Assembly (NCBI GenBank): GCA_964352625.1
Contig: CAYGSD010000009.1
Location: 62,001-126,000, forward strand
DNA length: 64,000 bases
Reading direction: 5' to 3'
Origin: JAAEPI01 sp964352625
GTDB taxonomy: Bacteria > Bacteroidota > Bacteroidia > Cytophagales > Cyclobacteriaceae
A program made the position numbers and the translations under genes. The stretch's first letter is position 1. Every line of letters begins with the position of its first letter. Positions 26,928 through 36,338 of this stretch are shown in pieces. The notes beneath the pieces were generated by a model. That model had not been told where the DNA came from, did no database searches, and worked only from the letters and a program-made list of their open reading frames with translations.

Positions 26928-27464
26928 CTAGCTCCCCCAATTTTTAAGTGAATCTTGAAGTTTTCGCTTTGCTTTCGCAAAGTTTGACTTGGACGTGCCT
27001 TCTGAAATACCGAGTTGGTCCGCAATTTCATGATGCTTGAATCCCTCCACCGCATATAGTAGGAAAACCGAACGATAGCCAGGGCTCAGTTCCTTGACTT
27101 TCTCCATTAATTCTTCGGAGGTAATTTGATCCAATACTGAGATATCATCCGAAGTAACTGCCGGTGTAGAATCAATGTCTTCATTCAGATAATGCTTACG
27201 CTGAGATCGGATGTGATCGATGGCAGAGTTGATCATGATTCGTCTGATCCAAGGTGTGAAGGATCGGCTTTTGTCGAAACTCGAAATCTTATCAAAAACC
27301 TTCATAAAACCATCGTTCACCATTTCCTCGGCTTCAAAATCTGTGTTGCAGTAGGGTACGCAGATGGTCATGGCGTAATTGAAATAACTACGGTACAAAG
27401 TTTCCTGTGCGTGTCGCTCCCCTGCAATGCATGCGGAGATGATATCATCAATGTTCTTGAGCAA
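26928..27464 (-). CDS. ECF RNA polymerase sigma factor (FecI type)
   Basis: 178 aa. Region 2 is NYAMTICVPYCNTDFEAEEM plus the FTPWIRRIMINSAIDHIRS helix. Region 4 is ELSPGYRSVFLLYAVEGF with the HTH EIADQLGISEGTSKSNFAKA. It is the first gene of the sigma-FecR-receptor operon and probably transcribes the receptor gene when FecR releases it. Two Cys in region 2 are not a zinc site by spacing. Confidence 0.93.
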   Translation of the reverse strand: MLKNIDDIISACIAGERHAQETLYRSYFNYAMTICVPYCNTDFEAEEMVNDGFMKVFDKISSFDKSRSFTPWIRRIMINSAIDHIRSQRKHYLNEDIDSTPAVTSDDISVLDQITSEELMEKVKELSPGYRSVFLLYAVEGFKHHEIADQLGISEGTSKSNFAKAKRKLQDSLKNWGS

Positions 27465-27531
27465 GGTCTAAGGCTGCTGGTAAGCAGCGCAAAGAAAGGA
27501 TATGTTGGATCGGTTTTCAACTTTTTAATTT

Positions 27532-28749
27532 TTAATTGAATGGATCAGACCATTTTGGATCGGTGTAGACATTGGAGCCGGAGAGCGTTTTCACAAACGC
27601 CACTATGGCTGAAACCTCATCCTGATCAAGATCGAGACTTTGACCTTCGTTCCTATTTCTCATATCCAACAATCGAATGTCGAGATTGTTGTTATTTGGA
27701 TCCACCTCGATTTGATTATAGTGGGCAATGACCTCCTCCATTGTTTCAAAACTCCCATCGTGCATAAGCGGCCCATTCAAATCGCCACTAGCATTGAAAA
27801 TGTCACGAAGGGTGGGTGCGCGTGTAACTTCAATATCCAACCCGTTGGTGTCACTGGCATCTGTTATGACCCCATTATTATCGCTATTGTCATCGATAGA
27901 AAACTCATCCCCTTGATGGCATCTGTCGCAACCTGCCCGGCCCATAAACAAAGCCTTGCCGAGGTTCTCCAAAGTGGAGAAATTTGGAAAATCATTTCTA
28001 CGATCATTTACCCGAGATCTGCCCGCATCATATTTTGAGTCAAACGACTGAATACTTCTCACGAACTGAGCCAAGGCCAACTGCATCCGATTCTCGGTGA
28101 TTTCACTGTCGCCAAAGGCGTATTCAAAGAGCTCAACCATGTAGTCAGTTTGTTCCAATTTCTGAATCAGGTCGTTAATATCGGGTGCGCCATTCTGACC
28201 ACTAAAACCCATTTCATTGTGATCTTGAATCGGCATAGTCGTTTGCTCCTCAAGGGTAGAAGCCCTTTCATCCCAGAAAAACCTCTCCTCATCAGAAAAC
28301 CTCGCATTGATCAAGCGCATGGAGTGACGTCCTGTGACTCCATTCACTCCCTGACTCAATTGATTTAAATCTCCAAATGCCGCAGATTGCTGATGGCAAG
28401 AGGCGCAAGAAACGGTGTTATTTGAAGACAAATTTTTGTCATAAAACATGACCCTCCCTAGAGTTGCTACTTTGTTTTCAATTTGATTTCCACTTGTGTT
28501 GTCTTCATTGATATAATTAGGAATCGCTTGGGATGCGTAGTTATGTGGAGAGGTCAAAGAGAGGTTACTACCAAAGACCCCCTCAATAATTTCCACGTCA
28601 ACAATGTCCGGAATTTCTTCGACCAACTCAGGATCTGAGCCAGTTCCGCAGGCCGTCAACAACGCGGCAAGGCTTATAGTAAATAGAACCTGAAAACCCT
28701 GAAGCGAAGGTGCTTTTCGCCATTTGGTCAATTTATTAAGTGTTGTCAT
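27532..28749 (-). CDS. Di-haem cytochrome-c peroxidase (MauG/CcpA family) lipoprotein
   Basis: About 405 aa from the ATG at 28749. Its signal runs through LFTISLAALLTACGTG, so it is probably a lipoprotein (Cys about residue 33). Two haem c sites are present: CASCHQ (about residue 110) and CDRCHQ (about 275). The MPIQDHNEMGF segment is typical of bacterial di-haem peroxidases. It reduces periplasmic H2O2 with electrons from cytochrome c. It lies upstream of the FecI-type operon on the same strand, separated by 67 nt with a small hairpin. Confidence 0.9.
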   Translation of the reverse strand: MTTLNKLTKWRKAPSLQGFQVLFTISLAALLTACGTGSDPELVEEIPDIVDVEIIEGVFGSNLSLTSPHNYASQAIPNYINEDNTSGNQIENKVATLGRVMFYDKNLSSNNTVSCASCHQQSAAFGDLNQLSQGVNGVTGRHSMRLINARFSDEERFFWDERASTLEEQTTMPIQDHNEMGFSGQNGAPDINDLIQKLEQTDYMVELFEYAFGDSEITENRMQLALAQFVRSIQSFDSKYDAGRSRVNDRRNDFPNFSTLENLGKALFMGRAGCDRCHQGDEFSIDDNSDNNGVITDASDTNGLDIEVTRAPTLRDIFNASGDLNGPLMHDGSFETMEEVIAHYNQIEVDPNNNNLDIRLLDMRNRNEGQSLDLDQDEVSAIVAFVKTLSGSNVYTDPKWSDPFN

Positions 28750-28849
28750 TCGCTTACCCTTTAGTGAATCAAATCCCATACGGAGCACTGGGCAAGAATG
28801 GTTGCCTGTCCAATATTTGAATTAATATTGAAGCTCAAACATTGACTCA

Positions 28850-30346
28850 ATGACCTACCTAATTGTTACCCTCGGTTACATTCTCGTCCTTACCACCATC
28901 ATTATTTACAAGAGTCGGTCTGTAAAAAATGAAGATGATTTTGTGGTGGCAGGAAGAAACGTCCCTGTTTACCTTTTGGTCGGAACATTAGTGACTACCT
29001 GGATTGGGTCTGGTAGTTTGTTCGGCACAGCTGGGCTTACCTTTCAAGTAGGGTTTTCTGAACTCTGGTTTTCGGCTGGCGCATGGATAGGTATTTTGGC
29101 CGTTTATTTCATTGCTGCTAGGGTACGCAAGATTTCACAATATACCCTGACCGATATTCTGGAAAAAAGATATGCTCCACTGGCCAGACTACTCGGCACC
29201 ATCACCATCATAGTTGCTTACTTGATCATAGCGGGGTATCAATTCAAAGGAGGCGGAAGATTTCTCGCCATTCTTACGGAAGGCGCCATCTCAGTAGAGC
29301 AGGGCACCTTAATTACGTTCCTTATCATCATTGCCTTCACAGCACTGGCTGGTATGGTCTCCATAGTTTCGATCGATATTTTCAACGGCATCATTATGAT
29401 ACTGGCCATATGTCTTGCCGTCCCGTTTGCCATTTCATCTTTTGGCGGCTGGGGGAATGTGGTGTCCACTATTCAAGAAGTGAGCCCGGATCACCTAAGC
29501 ATAGTCGGTGGGCACGAACCTTCATGGTACTTGGCTATTATGCTTCCCACGCTTATTCTTCTCTTGAGTGAAAGCAGTGTCTACCAAAAGTTTTCTTCAG
29601 CGAAAGATTCTAAGTCAGCCAAAAAAGCGGTGATGGGTATGTTCATCGGTGTGGTATTTATTGAAGTTTTGATGTGTGTTTTGGCTATTGTAGGATTTGC
29701 CATCTATGCGCACGATCCAAGATTTTTTATGCCGGATGGTTCGGTGAACGGACCTATGTCTGAAGAGATTATTCTAAGAATAGGATTCGAACAATTACCG
29801 GCATTTATTGGATCATTACTCTTTGCGGGTGGTGCCGCTATCATTTTGTCTACAGGAAATACGTTTCTAATGGTCACTTCCACCAATTTTTCCAGAGACA
29901 TCATTGAAAAGTATTTCTATAAAACCGATTCAGAAAAGAAAAAATTGATCATCCAGCGAGTGTCGATTTGTGTGCTTGGATTGATCGCGTTTCTGATCAT
30001 GACCCAATTCACTGAAATTCTTGAAATGGCCTTCATCTCTTACACCATGATCGGTGCGGCCCTTGCCCCTGCTTTATTGGCCACCTTCTTCTGGAGGCGT
30101 GTGACCAAACAAGGAGGAATTGCTTCGATATTGGCTGGGATGCTTTCTGTCGTTCTGATCGAAGTACTGAATAGAGCTGTATTTACGAATTCCACTGCTG
30201 ATTTTGGCATCATGTCCTTTCCCTTCGATTCCCAATTCATAGCCATTCCCGCTTTGATCGCCAGTATTTCGGCATTGGTGATTGTAAGTCTCATGACCAA
30301 GCCAACTCCAAAAGAAATCGTTGATCCATTCTTTGAGAAAGAGTAG
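28850..30346 (+). CDS. Sodium:solute symporter (SSS family)
   Basis: 498 aa with about 13 helices. The SSS pattern is clear: an early helix, then DDFVVAGRNVPVYLLVGTL and TWIGSGSLFGTAGLTFQ, and later GLIAFLIMTQFTEILEMAF. Na+ drives uptake of a small substrate (sugar, amino acid, organic acid or vitamin), and the substrate is not readable here. It is followed 74 nt later by pckA, whose promoter lies inside this gene's 3' end. Confidence 0.88.
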   Translation: MTYLIVTLGYILVLTTIIIYKSRSVKNEDDFVVAGRNVPVYLLVGTLVTTWIGSGSLFGTAGLTFQVGFSELWFSAGAWIGILAVYFIAARVRKISQYTLTDILEKRYAPLARLLGTITIIVAYLIIAGYQFKGGGRFLAILTEGAISVEQGTLITFLIIIAFTALAGMVSIVSIDIFNGIIMILAICLAVPFAISSFGGWGNVVSTIQEVSPDHLSIVGGHEPSWYLAIMLPTLILLLSESSVYQKFSSAKDSKSAKKAVMGMFIGVVFIEVLMCVLAIVGFAIYAHDPRFFMPDGSVNGPMSEEIILRIGFEQLPAFIGSLLFAGGAAIILSTGNTFLMVTSTNFSRDIIEKYFYKTDSEKKKLIIQRVSICVLGLIAFLIMTQFTEILEMAFISYTMIGAALAPALLATFFWRRVTKQGGIASILAGMLSVVLIEVLNRAVFTNSTADFGIMSFPFDSQFIAIPALIASISALVIVSLMTKPTPKEIVDPFFEKE

Positions 30347-30361
30347 GTTCTATTAGTTTTG
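30332..30361 (+). promoter_or_regulatory. pckA promoter
   Basis: TTTG (30332-30335) lies 18 nt from TAGTTTTG (30354-30361), a near-ideal Bacteroidota promoter. It overlaps the end of the symporter gene and gives a leader of about 50 nt for pckA. Confidence 0.6.
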
Positions 30362-30363
30362 CG

Positions 30364-30373
30364 CAAACGTTTG
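30364..30373. promoter_or_regulatory. LacI-family-like operator at the pckA transcription start
   Basis: CAAACGTTTG is a perfect 10-bp palindrome with the central CG and half-sites typical of LacI-family operators (the PurR box core is GCAAACGTTTGC). It sits 2 nt after the -7 box, where a bound repressor would block initiation. A looser copy, AAACACGTTT, follows at 30376-30385. Confidence 0.4.
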
Positions 30374-30419
30374 AAAACACGTTTAAAAGCCCTTTTTAGA
30401 ATCTTCCTAAAGTAGAAAA

Positions 30420-32036
30420 ATGCAAGAAATTGGATTGAAGTCCAAAACGTTTGATTTATCAAACCTTGGTTTAAAAGTGAAATCAGCAAAGTGGAATCTC
30501 TCGCCAGCCGAGCTCATTGAAGAAACCGTCAAAAACGGTGAAGGCGTTCTAACAGACACTGGCGCTCTCATGTGCGACACTGGTCAGTTCACCGGTCGTT
30601 CGCCGAAGGATCGATTTATTGTGGAGGATGAGAAAACCAAGGATTCCGTCTGGTGGGGTAACATCAACATTGCCTTTGCTCCAGAAAAATTCGATCAATT
30701 GCTAGAGAAGATGACGAAGTTTCTCGAAGACAAAGACGTATACATTCGGGATGCATATGCCGGGGCAGATAAAACGCATCGTCTGAGAGTTCGGGTTATA
30801 AATACAATGGCATGGCACAACCTTTTTGCCTACAACATGTTCCTACGACCTGAGCGATACAAACTGGAGAGTTTCGATCCCAACTTCACCATCCTTTGCG
30901 TACCCGAGTTTAAAGCCGATCCAGCTCTTGATGGAACCAGACAGGAGAATTTCGCAATCATCAATTTCACAAAAAGGATGATTTTGATTGGCGGCACAGC
31001 GTACTCGGGCGAAATGAAAAAGGGGATTTTCTCTGTACTCAACTACCTCCTTCCACATGAAGAAGGTGTTCTCAGCATGCACTGCTCGGCCAATATGGGG
31101 ATTGGAACCCAAGATACTGCCATCTTCTTTGGCTTATCCGGAACAGGGAAGACAACTCTATCTGCAGACCCAAACAGGCTTCTTATCGGGGACGATGAGC
31201 ATGGCTGGACGGCAGACAATGTTTTCAATTTTGAAGGGGGCTGCTATGCCAAGGTGATCGATTTGTCCCCGCAGAAGGAACCAGACATTTATGAAGCGAT
31301 TCGATACGGAGCGATTCTCGAGAACACTCGTTTCAAAGATGATTCAAGAACTCCAGATTATGAGAATTGTGAGGTAACTGAAAACACGAGAGCCTCCTAC
31401 CCTCTTTACCATATCAGGAATGCCGTGGAACCATCGATCGGCGGCATCCCGAAAAACATTTTCTTCCTTACCTGCGATGCATTTGGTGTGATCCCTCCGA
31501 TCCAGAAACTATCCAAGGGACAAGCCATGTATCATTTCATTTCTGGATATACTTCAAAGGTGGCCGGAACGGAAGCAGGAGTCACCGAGCCAGAACCCGT
31601 TTTTTCAGCCTGCTTTGGTGCGCCATTTCTTCCTCTTCATCCTACAAAATATGCCGAAATGCTCGGCAAGAAAATGGATGATCACGAGGTGAATGTATGG
31701 CTGGTGAATACCGGCTGGACAGGTGGGCCTTATGGTGTGGGTGAAAGGATAAAATTGAAATACACAAGAGCTATGATTACAGCTGCCTTGTCGGGATCGT
31801 TGGGGAATTCGGGCTACAGACAGCATTCCATATTCGGCTCTTTAATTCCAATGACATGCCCTGACGTGCCCAATGAAATTCTAAGTCCAAGGGAAACATG
31901 GAGAGATGATGTTGGCTTCTACAAAATGGCCAATAGTCTGTGCGTAAAATTTCAGGACAACTTTAAGAAGTTTGAGGAATTCGCAAATGATGAAATAATG
32001 GAGGGCGCTCCTAAAGAGAATAGAAAGTACGTTTAG
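30420..32036 (+). CDS. pckA: Phosphoenolpyruvate carboxykinase (ATP)
   Basis: 538 aa, normal for the ATP-type enzyme. It converts oxaloacetate plus ATP to PEP, the entry step of gluconeogenesis. The kinase-1a P-loop GLSGTGKTTLSAD and the metal-binding GDDEHGW are present, as is the substrate-binding FTGRSPKDRF. It is monocistronic with its own promoter and terminator. The LacI-like box at the start suggests carbon-source control. Confidence 0.97.
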   Translation: MQEIGLKSKTFDLSNLGLKVKSAKWNLSPAELIEETVKNGEGVLTDTGALMCDTGQFTGRSPKDRFIVEDEKTKDSVWWGNINIAFAPEKFDQLLEKMTKFLEDKDVYIRDAYAGADKTHRLRVRVINTMAWHNLFAYNMFLRPERYKLESFDPNFTILCVPEFKADPALDGTRQENFAIINFTKRMILIGGTAYSGEMKKGIFSVLNYLLPHEEGVLSMHCSANMGIGTQDTAIFFGLSGTGKTTLSADPNRLLIGDDEHGWTADNVFNFEGGCYAKVIDLSPQKEPDIYEAIRYGAILENTRFKDDSRTPDYENCEVTENTRASYPLYHIRNAVEPSIGGIPKNIFFLTCDAFGVIPPIQKLSKGQAMYHFISGYTSKVAGTEAGVTEPEPVFSACFGAPFLPLHPTKYAEMLGKKMDDHEVNVWLVNTGWTGGPYGVGERIKLKYTRAMITAALSGSLGNSGYRQHSIFGSLIPMTCPDVPNEILSPRETWRDDVGFYKMANSLCVKFQDNFKKFEEFANDEIMEGAPKENRKYV

Positions 32037-32055
32037 TTTAAATGATTGAATAGTT

Positions 32056-32087
32056 AAAAGCTCGGCCAAATTGGTCGAGCTTTTTTA
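32056..32087 (+). terminator. pckA terminator
   Basis: Stem aaaagctcggcc / ggtcgagctttt (one G-T pair) with a short AAATT loop, followed by a T6 run, 20 nt after the pckA stop. Confidence 0.9.
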
Positions 32088-32158
32088 TTTCATTTATTTT
32101 CAATTTGTCTTACAACCATTCTTGACGATTGACATCTTTTAACTGAAACTTAACCTGT

Positions 32159-32695
32159 GTGACAGAATCGCAACTTGTATGGATTCGTGAAGCCCGCAAG
32201 GGTAACGAGCTAGCTGCCTACAATCTGTACGAAAGCTATTCCAAAGCTATGTACAATACACTGGTGCGGATGGTAAGTGACGCTGAGATCGCCAAGGATT
32301 TACTTCAGGAAGCTTTCATTAAAGCTTTTAAAAACCTGAAGATGCTGACCAACGATCAGGCTTTTGCCGGATGGCTCAAAAGGATTGTGGTGAACACAGG
32401 ACTGGAACATATACGAAGGAGGAAGTTGGAATTTGATGAGATCAAGGAAGAGCACGATGGGCTGGAAATAGAAGTGGAAGATGAAATGATTGATCCGATA
32501 CTAATCCATACGGCGATCAAACAATTACCAGATGGATGTAGGACAATACTCTCTCTTCACATTTTTGAGGGATTTAAACACAGCGAAATCGCAAAAGAAT
32601 TGGGCATTTCTGAATCCACCTCGAAGACACAGTTTCGGCACGCAAAAAAACTGCTGAAGGTAAAACTTGAGAAAGCATATGAAAACAGATATTGA
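32159..32695 (+). CDS. ECF RNA polymerase sigma factor
   Basis: 178 aa from a GTG start. Region 2: YSKAMYNTLVRMVSDAEIAKD plus the QEAFIKAFKNL and FAGWLKRIVVNTGLEHIRRR helices. Region 4: KQLPDGCRTILSLHIFEGF with HTH EIAKELGISESTSKTQFRHA. It is the first gene of a three-gene operon with a membrane anti-sigma candidate and a secreted protein, and differs from the FecI-type cassette at 23-27 kb because no receptor is present. Confidence 0.92.
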   Translation: MTESQLVWIREARKGNELAAYNLYESYSKAMYNTLVRMVSDAEIAKDLLQEAFIKAFKNLKMLTNDQAFAGWLKRIVVNTGLEHIRRRKLEFDEIKEEHDGLEIEVEDEMIDPILIHTAIKQLPDGCRTILSLHIFEGFKHSEIAKELGISESTSKTQFRHAKKLLKVKLEKAYENRY

Positions 32696-33218
32696 AAAGC
32701 TACTGAAGGACAACAAGGAGCACTTGAATGTGGAAACTCCACCATCAGATGTTTGGCAAAACATTCAGGGAGAGATAAAAGAAGTGAGTAGCAAAACCTT
32801 TCAGGTATGGAAGGTCGCAGCGGCTATTTTGCTAGTCACTTCTTTAGGCCTTTTGGTTTACAATTTTAGCCTGCAGAAACAGGTGGAAGAACTTGCTAGC
32901 CTTGGGGATATTTCTGAGGAGTATCGAAAAGTAGAAAATGCCTATCAATCGGAGATTAATCAACTAACTGGACAGATTCCTATTAAGGAAGTGCTGACCT
33001 CAGAAGAACTTTCGTGGATGCTCGAAGAATTGGAGGCACTGGAAGAAATTAATAAGCAATACAGGGCAGACATAGGTACAGAGGCTGACAAAGAACTCCT
33101 CGTCAATGCCCTGGTCGACTATTATGAAAAGAAAATCAGATTACTCAAAAAACTAGAACTCGAAATAAACAGACAAAAAAATGAAGAAAGAACTACTAAT
33201 AACATTAGCACTATTTAG
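32679..33218 (+). CDS. Putative membrane anti-sigma factor
   Basis: 179 aa. A short cytoplasmic N-terminus (EKLLKDNKEHLNVETPP, DVWQNIQGEI) precedes one membrane helix (VWKVAAAILLVTSLGLLVYNF trimmed: AAAILLVTSLGLLVY) and a coiled-coil periplasmic part. There is no zinc-binding HxxxCxxC motif, so it is not a ZAS-type anti-sigma. The role is inferred from the 17-nt overlap with the sigma gene and the topology. Confidence 0.7.
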   Translation: MKTDIEKLLKDNKEHLNVETPPSDVWQNIQGEIKEVSSKTFQVWKVAAAILLVTSLGLLVYNFSLQKQVEELASLGDISEEYRKVENAYQSEINQLTGQIPIKEVLTSEELSWMLEELEALEEINKQYRADIGTEADKELLVNALVDYYEKKIRLLKKLELEINRQKNEERTTNNISTI

Positions 33219-34473
33219 TGCATCCGTTCTTTTAGCCTTCAATGAAGGCGAAACAAGAACTGCCAAACATACCGTGACCATTTCTGGTACAGATGCAATT
33301 AATATCCTTGGAAAGCACACCTATATGGAGCTTGAAACTTGGAACAAAAACGAAGTAGAGATTACTGCCACCCTCACATTTGATGGAAACATGAATGATC
33401 GGGTGAAGAAATTTCTGGATGAGTTTGAGTCAAAGGTTAAAAACAATATCACTAAATCTGGTGGTGAACTCACCATCGATACGGGCTTGGAGGAACCCAA
33501 TAGGGTTCAGGTAGGATCTCGAAATGTCGGCTTCATAGTTGGCTACAGCGATAAGGAACTTCGAATAGAATACAAGATCAAGTTGCCCGGAAAGAATGCA
33601 CTGAATGTCAAAGCCGCCTACAAAGATCTCTTGATGACTGGAGATTATTCCGATGTGAACATTTCACAATATTCAGCCGATTTAAGAGCGGGTACCTTCT
33701 CAAATGCCAAGCTTTATCTGAAGTATGGCGACACCAAGATTCAAAGCATTGAGTCAGGATATATAGAATCATATGAAAACGACGCTGATTTTGGTACTGT
33801 GGGCTACTTAAAGGCAAACGACAAATACTCAGAATACAAATTCAATAACGTGGAGAAGATTGACATTGAAGGTTATGAAACGGACATCAAAGCAAACAAT
33901 ATTGGACTGATGAAGGGTAACCTCAAGTATGGAGAAATGAAGATAGGCCAGCGGCTGGGTACCGGAACATTCACACTATATGAGTACGATATATCAGCAA
34001 ACGAAGCTGGCGCTATGCAATTTGAAAATACAAAATACGGAAATTACGAATTTGGAAAAATTGAATCGGTCGATTTTGCATCTTCTTATGAAGACGAATT
34101 TGAAGCGAATTTTGTGAATACACTGACTACAAGTAGCAAGTACGGATTATATGCTATTGATCAACTCGGCACCTCGTTCAGTCTATTTGGGTATGAGGAT
34201 GATGTTTCCATTTCAAGAGTTGCTGATAATGCCACACTAGTAGACATTGATGGTAAATACCTAACACTTGAATTGGGATTGAACGGAGTAGCCTTTACCC
34301 TAAATGCCGACGTGAAGTATGGCAAAATTAATTATGATGAATCTACACTTCTAGTCAATAAATACATCAAGGAAAACGACAAGCTTTACATAGAAGCCAT
34401 TCCTAAGAATGGATCAAACAGCAGTTTCCAAATTAAGATAAAAGGCTATGAGGTAGATGCCGATATCGAGTGA
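33181..34473 (+). CDS. Secreted beta-repeat protein of the ECF operon (DUF4097-like)
   Basis: 430 aa with a signal peptide (ELLITLALFSASVLLAF). The mature part is built of short beta segments with repeated KYG/YG motifs (LKYGDTKI, LKYGEMKIG, TKYGNYEFG, SKYGLYAID, VKYGKINYD) about 40-60 residues apart. This fits a right-handed or solenoid beta fold of the adhesin-like DUF4097 type. It overlaps the anti-sigma gene by 38 nt. It may be the output or sensor of the operon. The function is unknown. Confidence 0.75.
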   Translation: MKKELLITLALFSASVLLAFNEGETRTAKHTVTISGTDAINILGKHTYMELETWNKNEVEITATLTFDGNMNDRVKKFLDEFESKVKNNITKSGGELTIDTGLEEPNRVQVGSRNVGFIVGYSDKELRIEYKIKLPGKNALNVKAAYKDLLMTGDYSDVNISQYSADLRAGTFSNAKLYLKYGDTKIQSIESGYIESYENDADFGTVGYLKANDKYSEYKFNNVEKIDIEGYETDIKANNIGLMKGNLKYGEMKIGQRLGTGTFTLYEYDISANEAGAMQFENTKYGNYEFGKIESVDFASSYEDEFEANFVNTLTTSSKYGLYAIDQLGTSFSLFGYEDDVSISRVADNATLVDIDGKYLTLELGLNGVAFTLNADVKYGKINYDESTLLVNKYIKENDKLYIEAIPKNGSNSSFQIKIKGYEVDADIE

Positions 34474-34517
34474 AAGACAATTTCCCCTAAGAAGTTTCTC
34501 CAAACAAGAGGACTTTC

Positions 34518-34991
34518 TTAAGGATTGATTTCTAATAGCTCAAAATTAAAAATCAAGCATGAATTGGCTGGTATATTGGCAATCGGATTAGATCCGTAAC
34601 AATACACCGATGGTGCGTAGATAGTCATACGGCCACCTTCTCCTATCAAGGGTATCATAATTTGCCAAGATGCAATAAGCTGCCCTAAGAAAAATTCAAC
34701 ACCTTGGTCGTTGCTATCAAATACAACATTACTAAGAAGTTTTCCTGTATAAGTTACTTCGACAACATCCTGAAGTGTAGGCTTTTTTTCACCTCCTTCA
34801 TTATGTATAACGTAATAAATACCGGAACTATGCCTTGTTGCGGTTAATTCATTTTCAGCCAGGTAGGTTTCTATCAAATCAATATCAATCGCCAACTGTT
34901 CTTCAAATGATCTTTGAGCCGTTGGCTCATCCAAACAAGCGTTCAAAAACACTAAGGATAAAACGGATACAATTAGAATCGATTTTCTCAT
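34518..34991 (-). CDS. FKBP-type peptidyl-prolyl isomerase lipoprotein
   Basis: 157 aa with a lipoprotein signal (VLSLVFLNACLDE, Cys19). The FKBP core is DVVEVTYTGKLLSNVVFDS, then FFLGQLIASWQIMIPLIGEGGRMTIYAPS and the C-terminal CLIFNFELLEI strand. Asp, Phe and Tyr active-site positions look mostly kept (VFDSND, IYAPSVYCYG). It probably folds outer-membrane or periplasmic proteins. Convergent with the ECF operon. Confidence 0.88.
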   Translation of the reverse strand: MRKSILIVSVLSLVFLNACLDEPTAQRSFEEQLAIDIDLIETYLAENELTATRHSSGIYYVIHNEGGEKKPTLQDVVEVTYTGKLLSNVVFDSNDQGVEFFLGQLIASWQIMIPLIGEGGRMTIYAPSVYCYGSNPIANIPANSCLIFNFELLEINP

Positions 34992-35024
34992 TTCATTTTT
35001 TTGTATTGATGCAAAACTAACAAT

Positions 35025-36338
35025 CTAAACCAACAAAACCCCTGCAATTGTTGCTGTCATCATTGTGGCCAATGTAGCCGCAATTAACGCACGCATTCCC
35101 AATTTCGAAATATCAGCAGAGCGATTTGGAGCCATGCCGCCAATTCCGCCAATTTGAATAGCAATAGAGCTGAAATTTGCAAATCCACAAAGTGCGTAGG
35201 TAGAAATTACAATCGCCTTTTCACTAAGTAAATTATCAGCCTTCATGTCAGCCAAACTCAAGTAGGCAACAAATTCATTAATGACTGTTTTCTGTCCAAG
35301 CAAGCTCCCAACCTTAATGGTCTCTGACCAATCAACACCCATGATAAAAGCAAAAGGTCTGAAAATTTGGCCAAGGATGTATTGCAGTGAAAACCCATCA
35401 AATGCCCCGTCTGTTGAAGAAACTACCCAAGTATTTAATCCCGTCCACTCTCCTATTCCATCAACCAATATCCAATTCATAGCAAAAATGATGGCTATGA
35501 AGGCTAACAACATTCCACCAATGTTCAATGCCAACTTCACACCATCTCCAGCTCCCCTCGCTAACGCATCAACAAAATTTACCCCGAGCCCTTCTTTGTT
35601 TACCTTCATAGACTGATCAATTTTCTCCGGATGTTCCTCAGGCAAGAAAAGCTTCGCCATAATAATGGCTGCAGGTGCATTCATGATCGATGCACTCAAA
35701 AGATAGGTCGCAAAACGAGCCTGCTCCACCGGGTCACCCCCTCCAAGAAAAGAAACGAATGCGCCAAGAACACTTCCGGCAATTGTGGCCATCCCACCAA
35801 CCATGAGGCAGTTCAACTCTGACTGAGTCATTTTAGGAATGAATGGACGAACCAAAAGAGGTGCTTCCGTTTGGCCAAGAAAAATGTTACCTGCCGCAGA
35901 CAAACTCTCAGCCCCTGACAGTTTCATCGCTTTAGTCATGATCCAAGCGAAGACCCAAACGATTTTTTGAAGGACTCCAAGATAGTAAAGGCCTGCAGTT
36001 ACCGCTGAAAAGAAAATCACTGTAGGTAGTGCCTGAAACACGAAAAGAAAGCCAAGGCTATGTTTGACGTTTGGATCACCGGCACTGTTCCGTGCAAGAT
36101 CTCCATAGAGAAACTCCGCTCCATTTAGCGAAAAATTAAGAAATGTAACGAACGCCTTACTTACGTGTCCAAAAAGCTGCTCTACAAAAGGCACGTATCC
36201 GATTAACAAACCAAAAACAATTTGAATGAGCAAGCCTGCCCAAACAATGCGCCACTTAACCTTCTTCTTGTCCTTAGAAAACAGGTAGCCTATGCCTACC
36301 AAAACTGCCAATCCCAGCAGCGCCCGCAAGTATTCCAT
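35025..36338 (-). CDS. Concentrative nucleoside transporter (NupC/CNT family)
   Basis: 437 aa with about 10 helices. CNT features: GLLIGYVPFVEQLFGHVSKA, FLGQTEAPLLVRPFIPKMTQ and NEFVAYLSLADM, with the C-terminal YALCGFANFSSIAIQIGGIGG trimmed here to FANFSSIAIQIGGIGG. It imports nucleosides with Na+ or H+. Its ATG overlaps the upstream bifunctional nuclease stop by 1 nt, which suggests coupled expression of nucleotide breakdown and uptake (inference). Confidence 0.92.
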   Translation of the reverse strand: MEYLRALLGLAVLVGIGYLFSKDKKKVKWRIVWAGLLIQIVFGLLIGYVPFVEQLFGHVSKAFVTFLNFSLNGAEFLYGDLARNSAGDPNVKHSLGFLFVFQALPTVIFFSAVTAGLYYLGVLQKIVWVFAWIMTKAMKLSGAESLSAAGNIFLGQTEAPLLVRPFIPKMTQSELNCLMVGGMATIAGSVLGAFVSFLGGGDPVEQARFATYLLSASIMNAPAAIIMAKLFLPEEHPEKIDQSMKVNKEGLGVNFVDALARGAGDGVKLALNIGGMLLAFIAIIFAMNWILVDGIGEWTGLNTWVVSSTDGAFDGFSLQYILGQIFRPFAFIMGVDWSETIKVGSLLGQKTVINEFVAYLSLADMKADNLLSEKAIVISTYALCGFANFSSIAIQIGGIGGMAPNRSADISKLGMRALIAATLATMMTATIAGVLLV

